Of a stretch of DNA of 64,000 nt, positions 1-9,073 are shown piece by piece. The position numbers were made by a program, and so were the translations under genes. Origin of the DNA: JAFAMB01 sp963775805 (GTDB taxonomy: Bacteria; Verrucomicrobiota; Verrucomicrobiia; Chthoniobacterales; JAFAMB01). Position 1 is the first letter of the stretch; each line of letters opens with the position of its first letter. Location of the stretch: the NCBI GenBank assembly GCA_963775805.1, contig CAVZKG010000001.1:1178001-1242000 (forward strand). Reading direction: 5' to 3'. The notes under the pieces are model-generated. The model was not told where the DNA came from, ran no database searches, and worked only from the letters and a program-made list of their open reading frames with translations.

Positions 1-42
1 CTCCTTTTCTCCAACCCGGCGTAACTCCGATAGCTGCTCCAT
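1..42 (-). pseudogene. RAYT transposase fragment at window edge
   Basis: The first ~40 bases are nearly identical to 44900-44938, which lies in the REP-associated tyrosine transposase gene near 45 kb (the part coding for the GVTPGWRK stretch). Homology stops at base 42 and the left side is cut by the window edge. It is seen as sequence identity only. Whether an intact gene continues to the left cannot be told. Confidence 0.55.
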
Positions 43-521
43 GACGATCGAGCGCAGCGGTTCCTGTGCCGTGAACAGGCCATGCAAACGTCCCTCCTCC
101 CCCGAACGCTTTTCGTTCTTGGATGGTAAACCTCTGATCGCCTTTCAAGGTTTGGCGTTGGTTACTACACATCCAGCACGAACAGTGTTTAGGCTGTTCT
201 TTGAATCGGGCAATAATTTTGGGATCGAACCAGCAAGGGCAGGAAAGGTCGTTGTAATGCTGGTTGCGATCTTCGGACAACCGGCGTTGTAGATGTCTCC
301 GAATTTGGTGTCTTCGATATGCTCGCGATCTCATGCTTTTCATCTAGATAACGATTTGCCTCAGCGAATTTGCATGAAATTCTCTCGTGGCCTGATAAGT
401 ACGGCATCAGCCCAGTAATTGCCCGTAACTCTTGCCGCCTCGCTCAAGTTAACCGATTAAGTAATTAGTTCGATCTCTTCTCTCAAAAGTAAAATAAGAA
501 AGGATAGTCAGTAACCTCGTC
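43..521. other. Stretch without a supported gene
   Basis: Between the RAYT fragment and the dehydrogenase gene I see only short open frames with no recognisable domain and no good ribosome binding site. A 72-codon leftward frame at 189-407 is possible but has no family resemblance that I know. An AGAAAGGA stretch at 497-504 lies 17 bases before the next start and may serve that gene. Confidence 0.4.
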
Positions 522-1544
522 ATGAATACGAAAATGAAAGTCGCACAGATTAGTAAGCCGGGCGGGAATTTTGAATTGGTTGAACGCGATATTCCTGAAC
601 CCGGCCCGGGCAAGGTGCGCGTAAAGGTCGAGGCCTGTGGCGTCTGCCACAGCGATATGTTTGTAAAAGAGGGTCTGTGGCCGGGTCTGCAATATCCTCG
701 CGTCCCGGGCCACGAAATCGGCGGTCGTCTTGACGCTCTTGGAGAGGGGGTCACACCCTGGAAAATAGGCGATCGAGTCGGTGTCGGCTGGCATGGTGGC
801 CATGATTTCGTATGCGATGAATGTCGACGCGGAGATTTCGCGATGTGCGTTAATCGAAAGGTGACAGGGTTCGACTACGACGGCGGTTACGCCGAATACG
901 TGATCGTACCCGCGGAAACACTCGCAGCTATTCCTGACCATTTACCGGCGGAAGAAGCAGGACCATTCATGTGTGCGGGCGTAACGGTCTTCAACGCCCT
1001 GCGCAACTCCGGCGCACGCCCCGGTGACGTCGTCGCAGTGCAGGGAATGGGCGGTCTCGGGCATCTTGGTGTGCAGTACGCCCGCAAGATGGGATTTAAA
1101 ACCGTTGCTCTCGGACGCGGCAAAGACGTCGAACCGCTCGCAAAAACACTCGGCGCACATTACTACATCGATTCGTCTGCCGTCGACACAGTGGCCGAAC
1201 TGCAGAAACTCGGCGGCGCCCGAGTGATTTTGGCAACAGCGCCAAGCGCGAAGGCAATCTCGGACGCAGTCGGCGGACTGGGTGTAAACGGCAATCTCCT
1301 GGTTCCGGCCGCGCCCAATGATCCCCTCACCGTTAGCATGTTTCCCTTGATAATGGGCCGCCGGCAAGTCTCGGGCTGGTATTCCGGCACCGCCCGCGAT
1401 TCCCAGGACACATTGGAATTCAGTGCTCTGAGCGACGTACATCCCATGATCGAGAAATTTCCTTTTAGCCGCGTGGCCGACGCTTACGAACACATGAAAA
1501 GCGGCAAGGTGCGCTTTCGCGCTGTCCTTATGATGGAGAGCTGA
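522..1544 (+). CDS. Zinc-dependent alcohol dehydrogenase, MDR family
   Basis: A 340-residue medium-chain dehydrogenase/reductase that should oxidise an alcohol, or reduce an aldehyde, with NAD(P). The catalytic zinc site is visible as CGVCHSD near residues 39-45 and GHEIGG near 65. The structural zinc motif follows with Cys residues in VCDECRRGDFAMC. The nucleotide-binding motif GMGGLGHLGVQ lies near 175. Length is normal for the AdhP/AdhA-like branch. Two in-frame ATGs (522 and 534) are possible; 522 gives the full N-terminus. It faces the ClC gene, with an inverted repeat between them. The substrate cannot be read from sequence. Confidence 0.93.
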   Translation: MNTKMKVAQISKPGGNFELVERDIPEPGPGKVRVKVEACGVCHSDMFVKEGLWPGLQYPRVPGHEIGGRLDALGEGVTPWKIGDRVGVGWHGGHDFVCDECRRGDFAMCVNRKVTGFDYDGGYAEYVIVPAETLAAIPDHLPAEEAGPFMCAGVTVFNALRNSGARPGDVVAVQGMGGLGHLGVQYARKMGFKTVALGRGKDVEPLAKTLGAHYYIDSSAVDTVAELQKLGGARVILATAPSAKAISDAVGGLGVNGNLLVPAAPNDPLTVSMFPLIMGRRQVSGWYSGTARDSQDTLEFSALSDVHPMIEKFPFSRVADAYEHMKSGKVRFRAVLMMES

Positions 1545-1618
1545 GCCCAAGCAATCCGGCAGGCGGGCCAGTTCCTGCAAGGTGGACCGATTCGGGCTCG
1601 CGCAGAGCGTTTGCGGAT

Positions 1619-1642
1619 CGCCGGGTTTTGAAAAACCCGGCG
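1619..1642. terminator. Perfect inverted repeat between convergent genes
   Basis: Arms CGCCGGGTTTT and AAAACCCGGCG form an 11-bp stem with a 2-base loop. It sits between the convergent dehydrogenase and chloride-channel genes, the usual place for a shared terminator. A classical T-run after the stem is missing on both strands (the Ts lie inside the stem), so the role is inferred. Confidence 0.5.
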
Positions 1643-1680
1643 TCGCGGTGACCTCGGGTTTGGCGCCAGCTGCACTCGAG

Positions 1681-3126
1681 CTATGGGGGTGACATTGCCT
1701 CGCGCGACTTCTGACGTGCTGCTACTTCCTCGTCGGTCAGGCGTGCATCATAGATTGAGCGTGGTTCAATGGTTCGTGCCACGAGTGTGGCAATACTCAC
1801 CCCTAGTAGCATCGGCACGATAAACGATCGATCTCGGCCGGTCAGCTCCATCATCAGTACGACGGCCGAGATTGGACCCTGAGTGGTTGCCGCCAGCACG
1901 GCCGTCGCCCCGAGTACTGCGAACACTCCGATCGGCACGCCCGGCGAGAACGAACACCAGACATTGCCTAGCACCGCTCCCAGCAACGCGCCCAACGCCA
2001 GCGTGGGGGTAAACAAGCCACCCGGAGCACCGCTGCCCAGGCAGAGCAGCGTAGCAGCCGGCTTGAGCAGAAGTATCGCTAGCAAGAGGCCGGGAGCCAC
2101 TTGACCCGCAAACGCGACTTGGGCAATGTCCTTTCCGTTGCCAAGAACCTGAGGGAACGGAATTGAGACCGCGCCAAGCAGGGCTAAGGACAGCACCGGT
2201 ACGACCGGGCGCAGCCACCCTTTGGGCTTTCTTCGATCGGCCCATGCAACCGCTCGAACAAAGCCAACAGAGACCACGCCCGCAATGGGAGCTGCCAGAA
2301 TTACCCAAACGATGCTTGAGACCGAACTTGAATCTGCCGGAATGAGGTAGGTAGGCGCGTTTGGTAATGCCAACCAAGAAACTCCCGTAGCGATCAGCGA
2401 GGTCACGAGAGCCGGTAACACGAACCGCAACGCCAACATTCCTCGAAGAACTTCGAGGGCAAACAGTGCGCCGCCGAGAGGTACGCCGTAGGCTGCCGCC
2501 ATGCCGGCTCCCGCGCCGCAGGCCACCAAAAGCTTACGTTGCTCGTCAGACAAATGTCCTCTGTCCGCCAGGACATTGGCGATAGCCGCCCCGGCCTGCT
2601 TAGGCGCGCCCTCACGGCCTAACGATACGCCCATGCCGACGATGAGCACGGAAAGTAAAGCACTGCCAAGCGTTCGCAACGTTGGCATTCGGCCGGCATG
2701 GAACCAGATGGCGGCGGTGATCTCGATGCCGTTACTGCTGGACAGATGCCTAAGGACAATTTGTCCGACACCTGTTAGCACTCCTGCGCCAAGCAAAATC
2801 AGGATGTGCCTCCACGCGCTAGCGCGCATCGCCGAGTTCAAAAGGTCTGTCCCAGAGCTGCCCCACACGGTATGCTGGACCAGCTCCAGCAACTGCGTCA
2901 GGAGGGCGCCAGCGATCCCTGCGCCGATCCCCGTCAGGATCACTGCCGACCAGAATACTATCGCTCCTGGAGACGTGATGGTAGAAGGAATCGTGTTAGA
3001 GCCAATTGCAGCGACCCCCGATTTTAGCCAAATTCGCCTGAGAAATCGTTTCACATTTTTCGCGGCCAAGAATAATGATGGAGTCTGCTCCTGGCAATGG
3101 CCCAGCTCCATTATCGAGAAACGCAT
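1681..3126 (-). CDS. ClC-family chloride channel/antiporter
   Basis: Multi-pass inner-membrane ClC protein moving chloride, or exchanging it for protons. The ion-pathway motifs are visible: GREGAPKQ (the GREGP-type motif with the gating Glu) and, about 190 residues later, GSGAPGGLFTP (the GxFxP-type motif). Many hydrophobic segments follow the short polar N-terminus. The frame extends upstream to a TTG at 3195, but the ATG at 3126 is preferred. No cytoplasmic CBS domains are present, so this is the short bacterial form. Channel or antiporter mode cannot be decided without an alignment. A RAYT gene fragment lies just upstream. Confidence 0.9.
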   Translation of the reverse strand: MRFSIMELGHCQEQTPSLFLAAKNVKRFLRRIWLKSGVAAIGSNTIPSTITSPGAIVFWSAVILTGIGAGIAGALLTQLLELVQHTVWGSSGTDLLNSAMRASAWRHILILLGAGVLTGVGQIVLRHLSSSNGIEITAAIWFHAGRMPTLRTLGSALLSVLIVGMGVSLGREGAPKQAGAAIANVLADRGHLSDEQRKLLVACGAGAGMAAAYGVPLGGALFALEVLRGMLALRFVLPALVTSLIATGVSWLALPNAPTYLIPADSSSVSSIVWVILAAPIAGVVSVGFVRAVAWADRRKPKGWLRPVVPVLSLALLGAVSIPFPQVLGNGKDIAQVAFAGQVAPGLLLAILLLKPAATLLCLGSGAPGGLFTPTLALGALLGAVLGNVWCSFSPGVPIGVFAVLGATAVLAATTQGPISAVVLMMELTGRDRSFIVPMLLGVSIATLVARTIEPRSIYDARLTDEEVAARQKSREAMSPP

Positions 3127-3225
3127 TGACCTGAAAAACTTTTCGTTCAAACGAACTACAACGCGGAAGCGGCGAAGATGAGCAAGTTGAGGCAACGGGA
3201 ACGAGCAGCCGTGGAGGCTGTAGCC

Positions 3226-3345
3226 AAGCGTTTCTCTGCGACGACCGATCTCGATCGTCCCGGAATATCTCCTCCCGGCGATCTACACGTGCCATGACGA
3301 GATGCACCGCACCAGCAAACTCAATCCGAGGAGATCGTGAGTAGA
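3226..3345 (-). pseudogene. RAYT transposase N-terminal fragment
   Basis: On the reverse strand this reads PPRIEFAGAVH-LVMAR-DRREEIFRDDRDRS, the same start as the RAYT gene at 44.9-45.4 kb, with about 90% nucleotide identity over ~100 bases. After about 35 codons homology ends, and the HUH and Tyr catalytic parts are absent. A dead remnant, probably left by an old insertion next to the ClC gene. Confidence 0.7.
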
Positions 3346-3380
3346 CTCCGCGTATCCATCTCGCTATAGAAATTACTGCA

Positions 3381-3737
3381 ATGCCAACGCTCTCTCAATC
3401 TATTAAGACTCTGTTCAATGATCATCAATCTCGCCTCGCAGCAGTGAATGCCGCTTCTGGGGTCGTGGGTTTGAGCCTCGATCTGGATCAAATGAGTGCA
3501 ACCTATCTCTCCAAACAGATTGAACTATTGGTTCGTTCCAAATACTCGACGGATACTAGCGTCGGCGCGACCGCAGAAGAAAAAATCTCCAAGCTAGCGG
3601 CTTCCGTTGCGTTTCTGGCAAAGCAGGTAAGGGCCTTGGCGCCAAGTGACGCCTACTATGTTGCATTCACGACCGGCAGCATTGCGGCCGCTCAGAATGT
3701 CTTCTTGTCGATATTTGGACTAACTATGCCAAGCTAA
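3381..3737 (+). CDS. Hypothetical protein, 118 residues
   Basis: I do not recognise a family. The protein is soluble-looking, with an Ala-rich helical pattern (KLAASVAFLAKQVRAL near residues 75-90), no signal peptide and no clear transmembrane segment. It has its own intergenic spaces on both sides and is not clearly in an operon. The start ATG at 3381 is the only good one. The composition and codon use look coding, but there is no functional clue. Confidence 0.55.
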   Translation: MPTLSQSIKTLFNDHQSRLAAVNAASGVVGLSLDLDQMSATYLSKQIELLVRSKYSTDTSVGATAEEKISKLAASVAFLAKQVRALAPSDAYYVAFTTGSIAAAQNVFLSIFGLTMPS

Positions 3738-3778
3738 TCCAACGCTTCGACCAACTTCCATAAGCCGATCTGCTTCAA

Positions 3779-3842
3779 ACCGTTCCCGCTGAGCAAGGTG
3801 GTTCGAAGCGCCAAAGGCGCGATCGGATTTCAGCCTGGGCAG
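3779..3842. repeat. Short dispersed repeat with GCGCC/GGCGC hairpin, copy 1
   Basis: About 60 bases match 38729-38795 at roughly 75-80% identity. The core is a small hairpin, GCGCC-AAA-GGCGC. In both places it follows the stop of a gene at about 50 bases or less. It may be a shared terminator-like or REP-like element; function is inferred from position only. Confidence 0.5.
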
Positions 3843-3855
3843 GAGTACAAGCGGC

Positions 3856-4638
3856 TCAAGTGGCGGCCTGTTTCACTTTACCGTTGTCGAACATGACGTT
3901 GATCGTCTTCCCGGTCTTAGTGTTCACGGCGACCTTCTCGCCGTCGATCAGTTTGTTCATCCCGTTTGTCTTATTCCCAGGGATCGTCCAATTCTGTTTG
4001 CCTAATTGCTCCGCAATCAGATTGCGAGTCTTTGCTCGATTGGATTCTGCTATCCGGGCCTGCTCTACCCGATTTGCCCTCTCTTGCTCCTCTTGCCTCT
4101 GTCGCTCTATGGTGTCAATTGTGCCTTGGACCTCTCCAGGGGAGATGCTCCAGCGCCTCCGGTTATGTCGATTTTTCCGATCAATCGTTGCGACTAAAGG
4201 CCAAAAAGCATACACCTTCCCATCGGGAACGAGATCTACGTCCGCCGCGAACTGCACACCCACCCAGTGAAAATAATCTTCAGGCAGCCCTTGGATCACA
4301 GCACTGGATGTGGAAACATTGAGGTGAAAAGTGTATGACCTGCCTTGACTGCGCTTAAGCTGCAGTTGGATGTGCGGGTTGGTCGTCGGCTGGTGAATAC
4401 CCTTCGAGATGTAGAGCACGTCGCTCGCGTCGTTCCCGTCGTAGGCCTCTTTGAGCTGCTCCAATTTCTTCCCCGCAGGGTTGTCCGCCACAGCCATGGT
4501 GCCCGCCAGCAGTTTGAGCGCGTCCCAGGCGATGCGCTGATGTTCCGCAAAATCCATGCTCGAATCCAGGTGCTTCTCGAGCCCCGTCTTACCATTCCAA
4601 GCACCTCCTTGCTTGATGTCGCCGGCACAGGTGATCAT
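3856..4638 (-). CDS. Hypothetical protein, 260 residues
   Basis: No family recognised. The first half looks globular and mixed alpha/beta. Residues ~165-205 form a charged helix (ERQRQEEQERANRVEQ) likely to be a coiled coil, and the C-terminal ~45 residues look like a small beta domain. There is no signal peptide. A good ribosome binding site, AGGAG, lies ~8-10 bases before the ATG at 4638, which supports this start. The gene stands alone between repeats. Phage-structural or effector roles are possible but not supported. Confidence 0.65.
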   Translation of the reverse strand: MITCAGDIKQGGAWNGKTGLEKHLDSSMDFAEHQRIAWDALKLLAGTMAVADNPAGKKLEQLKEAYDGNDASDVLYISKGIHQPTTNPHIQLQLKRSQGRSYTFHLNVSTSSAVIQGLPEDYFHWVGVQFAADVDLVPDGKVYAFWPLVATIDRKNRHNRRRWSISPGEVQGTIDTIERQRQEEQERANRVEQARIAESNRAKTRNLIAEQLGKQNWTIPGNKTNGMNKLIDGEKVAVNTKTGKTINVMFDNGKVKQAAT

Positions 4639-4739
4639 AAGACATTCTCCTAACGGCTAACTGTATTTATGATATGAACGTCAAGTATTGTCATTACACA
4701 TTCGATAGTGAGCTAATCAAGATTTTTCCCCATCGCGCG

Positions 4740-4965
4740 GAAAGCCCCCCTCGTACTCGATTTTGCCGCACCATTAGCCAAAAGCTCGACCACGAAGCAC
4801 GAGCAGGATCACCAGTACGATTTCTTAAAATGCCTTGGATCCGATCTCGTTCCGAGTGCCACGGAGTGGCGCCAGCCCTGTAGGGGGCTGCAGAAAGAGG
4901 AGGAGGAAAGTCCGCACAGAAGCTCACGAAGTCCACAGCGCGGCATAGCCGCAACCAAATGGATG
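4740..4965 (+). repeat. Dispersed intergenic repeat C, copy 1
   Basis: Shares blocks with 6650-6860: CTCGTACTCGATTTTG, a GAAGCACGAGCAGGA block, TGCCACGGAGTGGC and GCAGAAAGAGGAGGA, each in the same order. TGCCACGGAGTGGC is a near palindrome. A fragment of the last block recurs near 60095. The 4639-5438 region has no supported gene; this repeat is its only recognisable content. Confidence 0.6.
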
Positions 4966-5438
4966 TGATGTCGGCGTGTCGGCGTGTCGGCGAATGCCTG
5001 GTTAGATTGGCATTGGGCTTGGGAGGAGCTCGGAATGCACAGAGTTTCGGATTTTTTCGGGGGTTGCCGTTCGGACTGGGAGCGATATCGCGTTGAACTC
5101 GCTTAGAGGACACAGAGATTGAGAAAGAGTTTTTGATTTGTGCTTGCATAACAGGTATCTGCCCCATCGTCCGAACGCCGAACATTTGGCAGTCGGCAGC
5201 CCAGTTGTGACTCTGAGCGGCAATTGCAAAGCCGATGCTCTGTGGGTGGATAGCACGACCGCTCAGACGGTGCTAAGTACCGCTGCCCTCTCGGCAATGA
5301 TCGGAACGATACTTTGTTAACTGCGTTGATTAAAAGATAGCCAGAAACAAGCTTTTCGTTTTTGGAGAATCTTCTTGCCCGTGATGACGAGTGATCGTTA
5401 GTCTTGCACCCTCAGCAGCGTAAACACCCTAACTCTCT

Positions 5439-6623
5439 ATGGCACCCACAAAGAATAGCAAGGATGACGGGACTCTATTTCGACCCGGAGCCGTCCGCCC
5501 GCGTCATGCGGCAAATACCTCACAAGCGCACCCAGGCGTAAGTCCACTCAGCGCGGTGGGACATCGCAATACGAGTTTTCAGCCATTGCCTCGGCCCCTC
5601 GGCTTGCCACCCTATCACTACAATCTTGCTGGCTCGTTTTCGGATATCGTCCAGAACATTACAAAGCAGAAGAAATTGGTTTTTCACGTCTTGGGAGATT
5701 CAGGTGGAGTCCAAGATGGAGAATTTCAAAATTACGTCGCCGAGCAGATGATCGCTCAAGTTAGTTCTAATAGCGCTAGCGTGCCGCAGTTCTGTTATCA
5801 TGTGGGTGACGTAGTCTATTTCACAGGGATGCACGACGACTACTATCCGCAATTTTACGAGCCTTATGCTCACTATTCGGCGCCAATTTTCTCAATTCCT
5901 GGAAATCACGACGCCGAAGTCGATGATCCGACTGTGCAGACCTCTTTAGATGGATGGGTCGACTATTTTATGCAGGCTAACCCTGACGTGGATCCCATCT
6001 CAAAGGACGCTCCAAGAGTGGGCCTAAATCTTCCGAACGTTTATTGGACGCTTGTCACTCCATTTGCCACTATTGTCGGCCTCTACACAAACGTGCCGGA
6101 ACACGGTTCAATCGACTCGACGCAACAGCAATGGGTCACAAACGAATTTGCGACTGCAGACAAAGGCAAGCCGTTAATCATGGCTCTCCACCACCCAATT
6201 TATTCATTCGACGTTTACCATAGCGGTAGCTCGAAGATGGCTGACGTGCTCGAGAATGCGATTCGCGATACGGGCCGGGTGCCAAATCTTGTTCTCGCCG
6301 GTCACGTTCACGATTACCAACGAATTGAGCGAACGATTAGTCCCGATAGTCCGACGCCGTTTATCATTTGCGGGAACGGAGGTTATCACAATCTGCACGC
6401 GATCCATTCCGGCGTTGGTGATGTTGCACAGGACACCGGTGCTGTGTTGAAATACGGGCAACCGAAGAAATGGGGATTCATGACCTTGACGATTAATGAA
6501 AGTACGATTGCCGGGGAGACAACAGAGATCGACAGGCAAGGCAATGTGACGAAGGGCGATTCCTTTGCTTATCCGACTGCAACTGTGATTTTGGACGATC
6601 CCAAAAGCGTTCCAACGCTTTGA
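5439..6623 (+). CDS. Calcineurin-like metallophosphoesterase
   Basis: A 394-residue binuclear-metal phosphoesterase. All family motifs are visible in order: GDSGG at 86-90, HVGD at 121-124, GNHD at 155-158, HHP at 251-253 and GHVHDYQR at 288-295. The arrangement resembles purple acid phosphatase/PhoD-like hydrolases; the substrate is unknown. The first ~75 residues are polar and Pro/Gly-rich, with no clear signal peptide. Start ATG 5439 gives a complete domain. It precedes the amylase gene in the same direction, but 440 bases with repeats lie between, so co-transcription is doubtful. Confidence 0.9.
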   Translation: MAPTKNSKDDGTLFRPGAVRPRHAANTSQAHPGVSPLSAVGHRNTSFQPLPRPLGLPPYHYNLAGSFSDIVQNITKQKKLVFHVLGDSGGVQDGEFQNYVAEQMIAQVSSNSASVPQFCYHVGDVVYFTGMHDDYYPQFYEPYAHYSAPIFSIPGNHDAEVDDPTVQTSLDGWVDYFMQANPDVDPISKDAPRVGLNLPNVYWTLVTPFATIVGLYTNVPEHGSIDSTQQQWVTNEFATADKGKPLIMALHHPIYSFDVYHSGSSKMADVLENAIRDTGRVPNLVLAGHVHDYQRIERTISPDSPTPFIICGNGGYHNLHAIHSGVGDVAQDTGAVLKYGQPKKWGFMTLTINESTIAGETTEIDRQGNVTKGDSFAYPTATVILDDPKSVPTL

Positions 6624-6649
6624 TGAAGTGTCGATATCCGCAATCGTAA

Positions 6650-6860
6650 TCGTACTCGTGATGGTGCTCGTACTCGATTTTGGCGCGCCATTACGAAGCA
6701 CGAGCAGGACCACGAGTAAGCTCTCCCAATATTGCCTCGGAATCGATCTCCTTCCGGGTGCCACGGAGTGGCACCATCCTCATCCCCGTAAGAGGCCGCA
6801 GAAAGAGGAGGATAAAAATCCGCACAGGAGCTCACGAAGTCCACAGCGCGGCGACCTGTC
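6650..6860 (+). repeat. Dispersed intergenic repeat C, copy 2
   Basis: Second copy of the element at 4740-4965, with the same order of blocks, including TGCCACGGAGTGGC and GCAGAAAGAGGAGGA. It runs directly into the IS256-end remnant downstream. No gene is supported within it. Confidence 0.6.
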
Positions 6861-6869
6861 CACCATAGC

Positions 6870-7047
6870 TGCGACGTCACGGCAGGGTCCCGGCATTCTC
6901 GTCCCGCAGTGGCCGGAGCGGCCCGGGGCGATTATGGACAAGTCCGGACGCCCTCGACTACCAACCCTTAACGCGCTAAAACCAACAGAACTTCATCTAG
7001 TAACAAGCTAAGAAAACAGATCCACACACGACGCGTCACTGACTTAC
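6870..7047 (+). mobile_element. Solo right-end remnant of the IS256-type element
   Basis: Matches the last ~170 bases of the IS256-type element at 44297-44466. Shared blocks include CTGCGACGTCACG, CCCGGGGCGATTATGGA, ACGCGCTAAAACCA and CAGATCCACACACGA, the last being part of the terminal inverted repeat. No transposase sequence is present. It lies just upstream of the amylase start, so it could affect that gene's promoter region. Confidence 0.65.
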
Positions 7048-7062
7048 AGCACTAGTACGACC

Positions 7063-8892
7063 ATGCCTACCTCCATTTTCGATACCGAATTCCAGAATGT
7101 CCTAGAGGCGGCTAAAAAATCTGCTCATCAGGCTAATGGCCCCTTTCCATCGCCTGCGGACTGGCGCGACAAGTGGATTTACTTCTTGATGGTAGATCGT
7201 TTCAACAACAAAGACGCCCCTCCGCTTCACCAGCCTTTCGATGATCCCGGCTTTGACGGCTTTCAAGGAGGCAAATATTCAGGAATCAAGGATAAGCTCC
7301 CTTATTTGAAAAAGCTCGGTGTCGGCGCAATCTGGCTGAGTCCGGTCTTAAAAAACCTTCAGTTTAGTAAGATATACCATGGCTACGGAATCCACGATTT
7401 CCTTCATGCTGAACCGCGATTCGCAGACAACCCGGAGAAGGCTGACGATGAACTGCGAGACCTCGTTGACGCCGCGCATGCCGAAAATATCTACGTTATT
7501 TTCGACATTGTCCTAAATCACACCGGGGACGTCTTCGCTTATGAGTGTGACGCCGATGACAAGACCTGCAACGAAAGTCACGGATCCGAAGCGAGTTACA
7601 GCGCAACGACTAGGACGGTGCGGTGGCGCGAACCCACTGGTGCGCCTGGATTTCCCAGCGTAGAGGATATTGCCAAACCCAGCCCGGATGCGTTGGTATG
7701 GCCGAAGGAACTGCAGAAGGATGAATTCTTCCGCAAACAGGGCGCGACGAGACCGCCACCCGATGACACCATCGGCGATTTCGCTTCCCTTAAGCAAATG
7801 CGGACGAAAAATCCCATGCTTCAAAAAGTTCTTATTCACGCCTATCAATATGTCGTCGCCCGCTTTGATGTAGATGGATTCCGCATCGACACCCTGCGGT
7901 ACCTGCAAGGCGATCTGCCGCGGCTTTTTGGCAACGCCATCCGCGAGTTTGCTCAGCAGATAGGCAAACAGAATTTCTTCACCTTTGGCGAAGTCTTCGA
8001 TCCGCAAGCCGAGGAAGATATCGCTCGGTTCATCGGGCGAAATACGCGCGATGCGAATGAACTCGTCGGAGTCGACGCAGCGGTGGATGTTCCACTCTAC
8101 GAGGTGCTGAGAAAGGTCACTAAGGGATTCAGCCCGCCATCGGACCTGGTCAGCATGTTTCATTTGCGCAAGAAAAAGGAGCGTGACGTTCTCAGCTCTC
8201 ACGGCGATGCGACACGGTTTTTCGTGACCTTCCTGGACAATCACGACGTAAAGGAACGTTTCCGATACGTGGATTCCAAAAACGAGCACCGTTTCGACGA
8301 TCAGGTAACCCTCGCTTTCGCGTGCCTTTATGCCTTACCGGGAATTCCTTGCCTCTACTATGGAACCGAGCAGGGGTTACACGGACATGGCAGCGATCCT
8401 GCCGTTCGCGAGGCGCTCTGGGGAGGACCTGGCTTCAGTGAAGCCAACTTTTTTTACCGGGAAATTGAACAGATCTCCCGCGTCCGCAGTCTTCGACCGC
8501 CTCTCCGCTACGGTAGGTTCTACTTTCGCCCCACCTCAAGTGATGGACACATTTTCAGGATCTCGAACTCCAATGGGGGAGTACTGGCCTTTTCCCGAAT
8601 TTTGAATGACGAAGAGATTGTGGTCGTTGCCAATACCAACGTTGCTGAGGGAATATCCGTAGACGTTATTGTAGACACTCATCTCAACAGACCAGGGGCG
8701 CGATTTCAGATTCTATACAGCAACAAAGGCGCAACAACTATGCCTCAAGTCCAAGAGATAAGAGTGACGGTTCAAGAAGTTGACGGTGGGATTGGTTGTC
8801 ACCCTGTTCAGGTAATCAGTGTCGCTCTTCAACCCTGTGAAGTGCAGTTACTGGCCCAAAACGGCCCGAGTGGCATGCTTCAAACGCCTTAA
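7063..8892 (+). CDS. Alpha-amylase family glycoside hydrolase (GH13)
   Basis: A 609-residue GH13 enzyme acting on alpha-glucans. Conserved regions are visible: DIVLNHT at 148-154, DGFRIDTLRY with nucleophile Asp276, FGEVF with acid/base Glu310, and FLDNHD with Asp395. A C-terminal beta domain follows from ~residue 500. There is no signal peptide, so it probably acts in the cytoplasm. Cyclomaltodextrinase, trehalose-related or plain alpha-amylase activity cannot be separated by eye. The last ~10 codons and the stop lie inside a 180-base sequence that is duplicated downstream, so the native C-terminus may have been replaced. Confidence 0.92.
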   Translation: MPTSIFDTEFQNVLEAAKKSAHQANGPFPSPADWRDKWIYFLMVDRFNNKDAPPLHQPFDDPGFDGFQGGKYSGIKDKLPYLKKLGVGAIWLSPVLKNLQFSKIYHGYGIHDFLHAEPRFADNPEKADDELRDLVDAAHAENIYVIFDIVLNHTGDVFAYECDADDKTCNESHGSEASYSATTRTVRWREPTGAPGFPSVEDIAKPSPDALVWPKELQKDEFFRKQGATRPPPDDTIGDFASLKQMRTKNPMLQKVLIHAYQYVVARFDVDGFRIDTLRYLQGDLPRLFGNAIREFAQQIGKQNFFTFGEVFDPQAEEDIARFIGRNTRDANELVGVDAAVDVPLYEVLRKVTKGFSPPSDLVSMFHLRKKKERDVLSSHGDATRFFVTFLDNHDVKERFRYVDSKNEHRFDDQVTLAFACLYALPGIPCLYYGTEQGLHGHGSDPAVREALWGGPGFSEANFFYREIEQISRVRSLRPPLRYGRFYFRPTSSDGHIFRISNSNGGVLAFSRILNDEEIVVVANTNVAEGISVDVIVDTHLNRPGARFQILYSNKGATTMPQVQEIRVTVQEVDGGIGCHPVQVISVALQPCEVQLLAQNGPSGMLQTP

Positions 8893-9043
8893 ATGGCGCT
8901 GCCCTCCAAAAGCACGAACGTTGCCGAGTCGAAAGTATCATAGGCGTCACGCCTGTGACCCAAAGGCTCTTGGCAGATCCTCTCGCGAAGAGCATCAATC
9001 CGGGGGGTCGCAGGCACGTCGAGTTTTCACTGATAGATCCCCA
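8861..9043 (+). repeat. Direct repeat, copy 1 (covers the amylase stop)
   Basis: Nearly identical to 9123-9304 (offset 262/261 bases, a few substitutions and one indel). It begins inside the amylase gene at ACGGCCCGAGTGGCATGCTT and carries one REP-like arm at 8912-8961. The duplication probably arose by insertion or tandem copying of a REP-containing segment. Confidence 0.8.
8912..8961 (+). repeat. Solo REP-like arm
   Basis: Contains GAAAGTATCATAGGCGTCAC and GCCTGTGACC, the same arm found in the inverted doublets below. The core AGGCG-TCA-CGCCT can form a hairpin. No partner arm lies to its left. Confidence 0.7.
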
Positions 9044-9073
9044 ATAAAGGTGGGTTGAACTGCCCCGGTTTAG

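Noticed and set aside
942..1580. Long leftward frame opposite the alcohol dehydrogenase
   Set aside because: It is the shadow of a well-supported gene with all catalytic motifs on the other strand.
4895..4930. GAGGAGGAAAGTCCGCACAG resembles the conserved GAGGAAAGTCC part of RNase P RNA
   Set aside because: The second copy of the same repeat (6797) reads GAGGATAAAAATCCG, and no other RNase P core blocks lie around either copy. It is part of repeat C.
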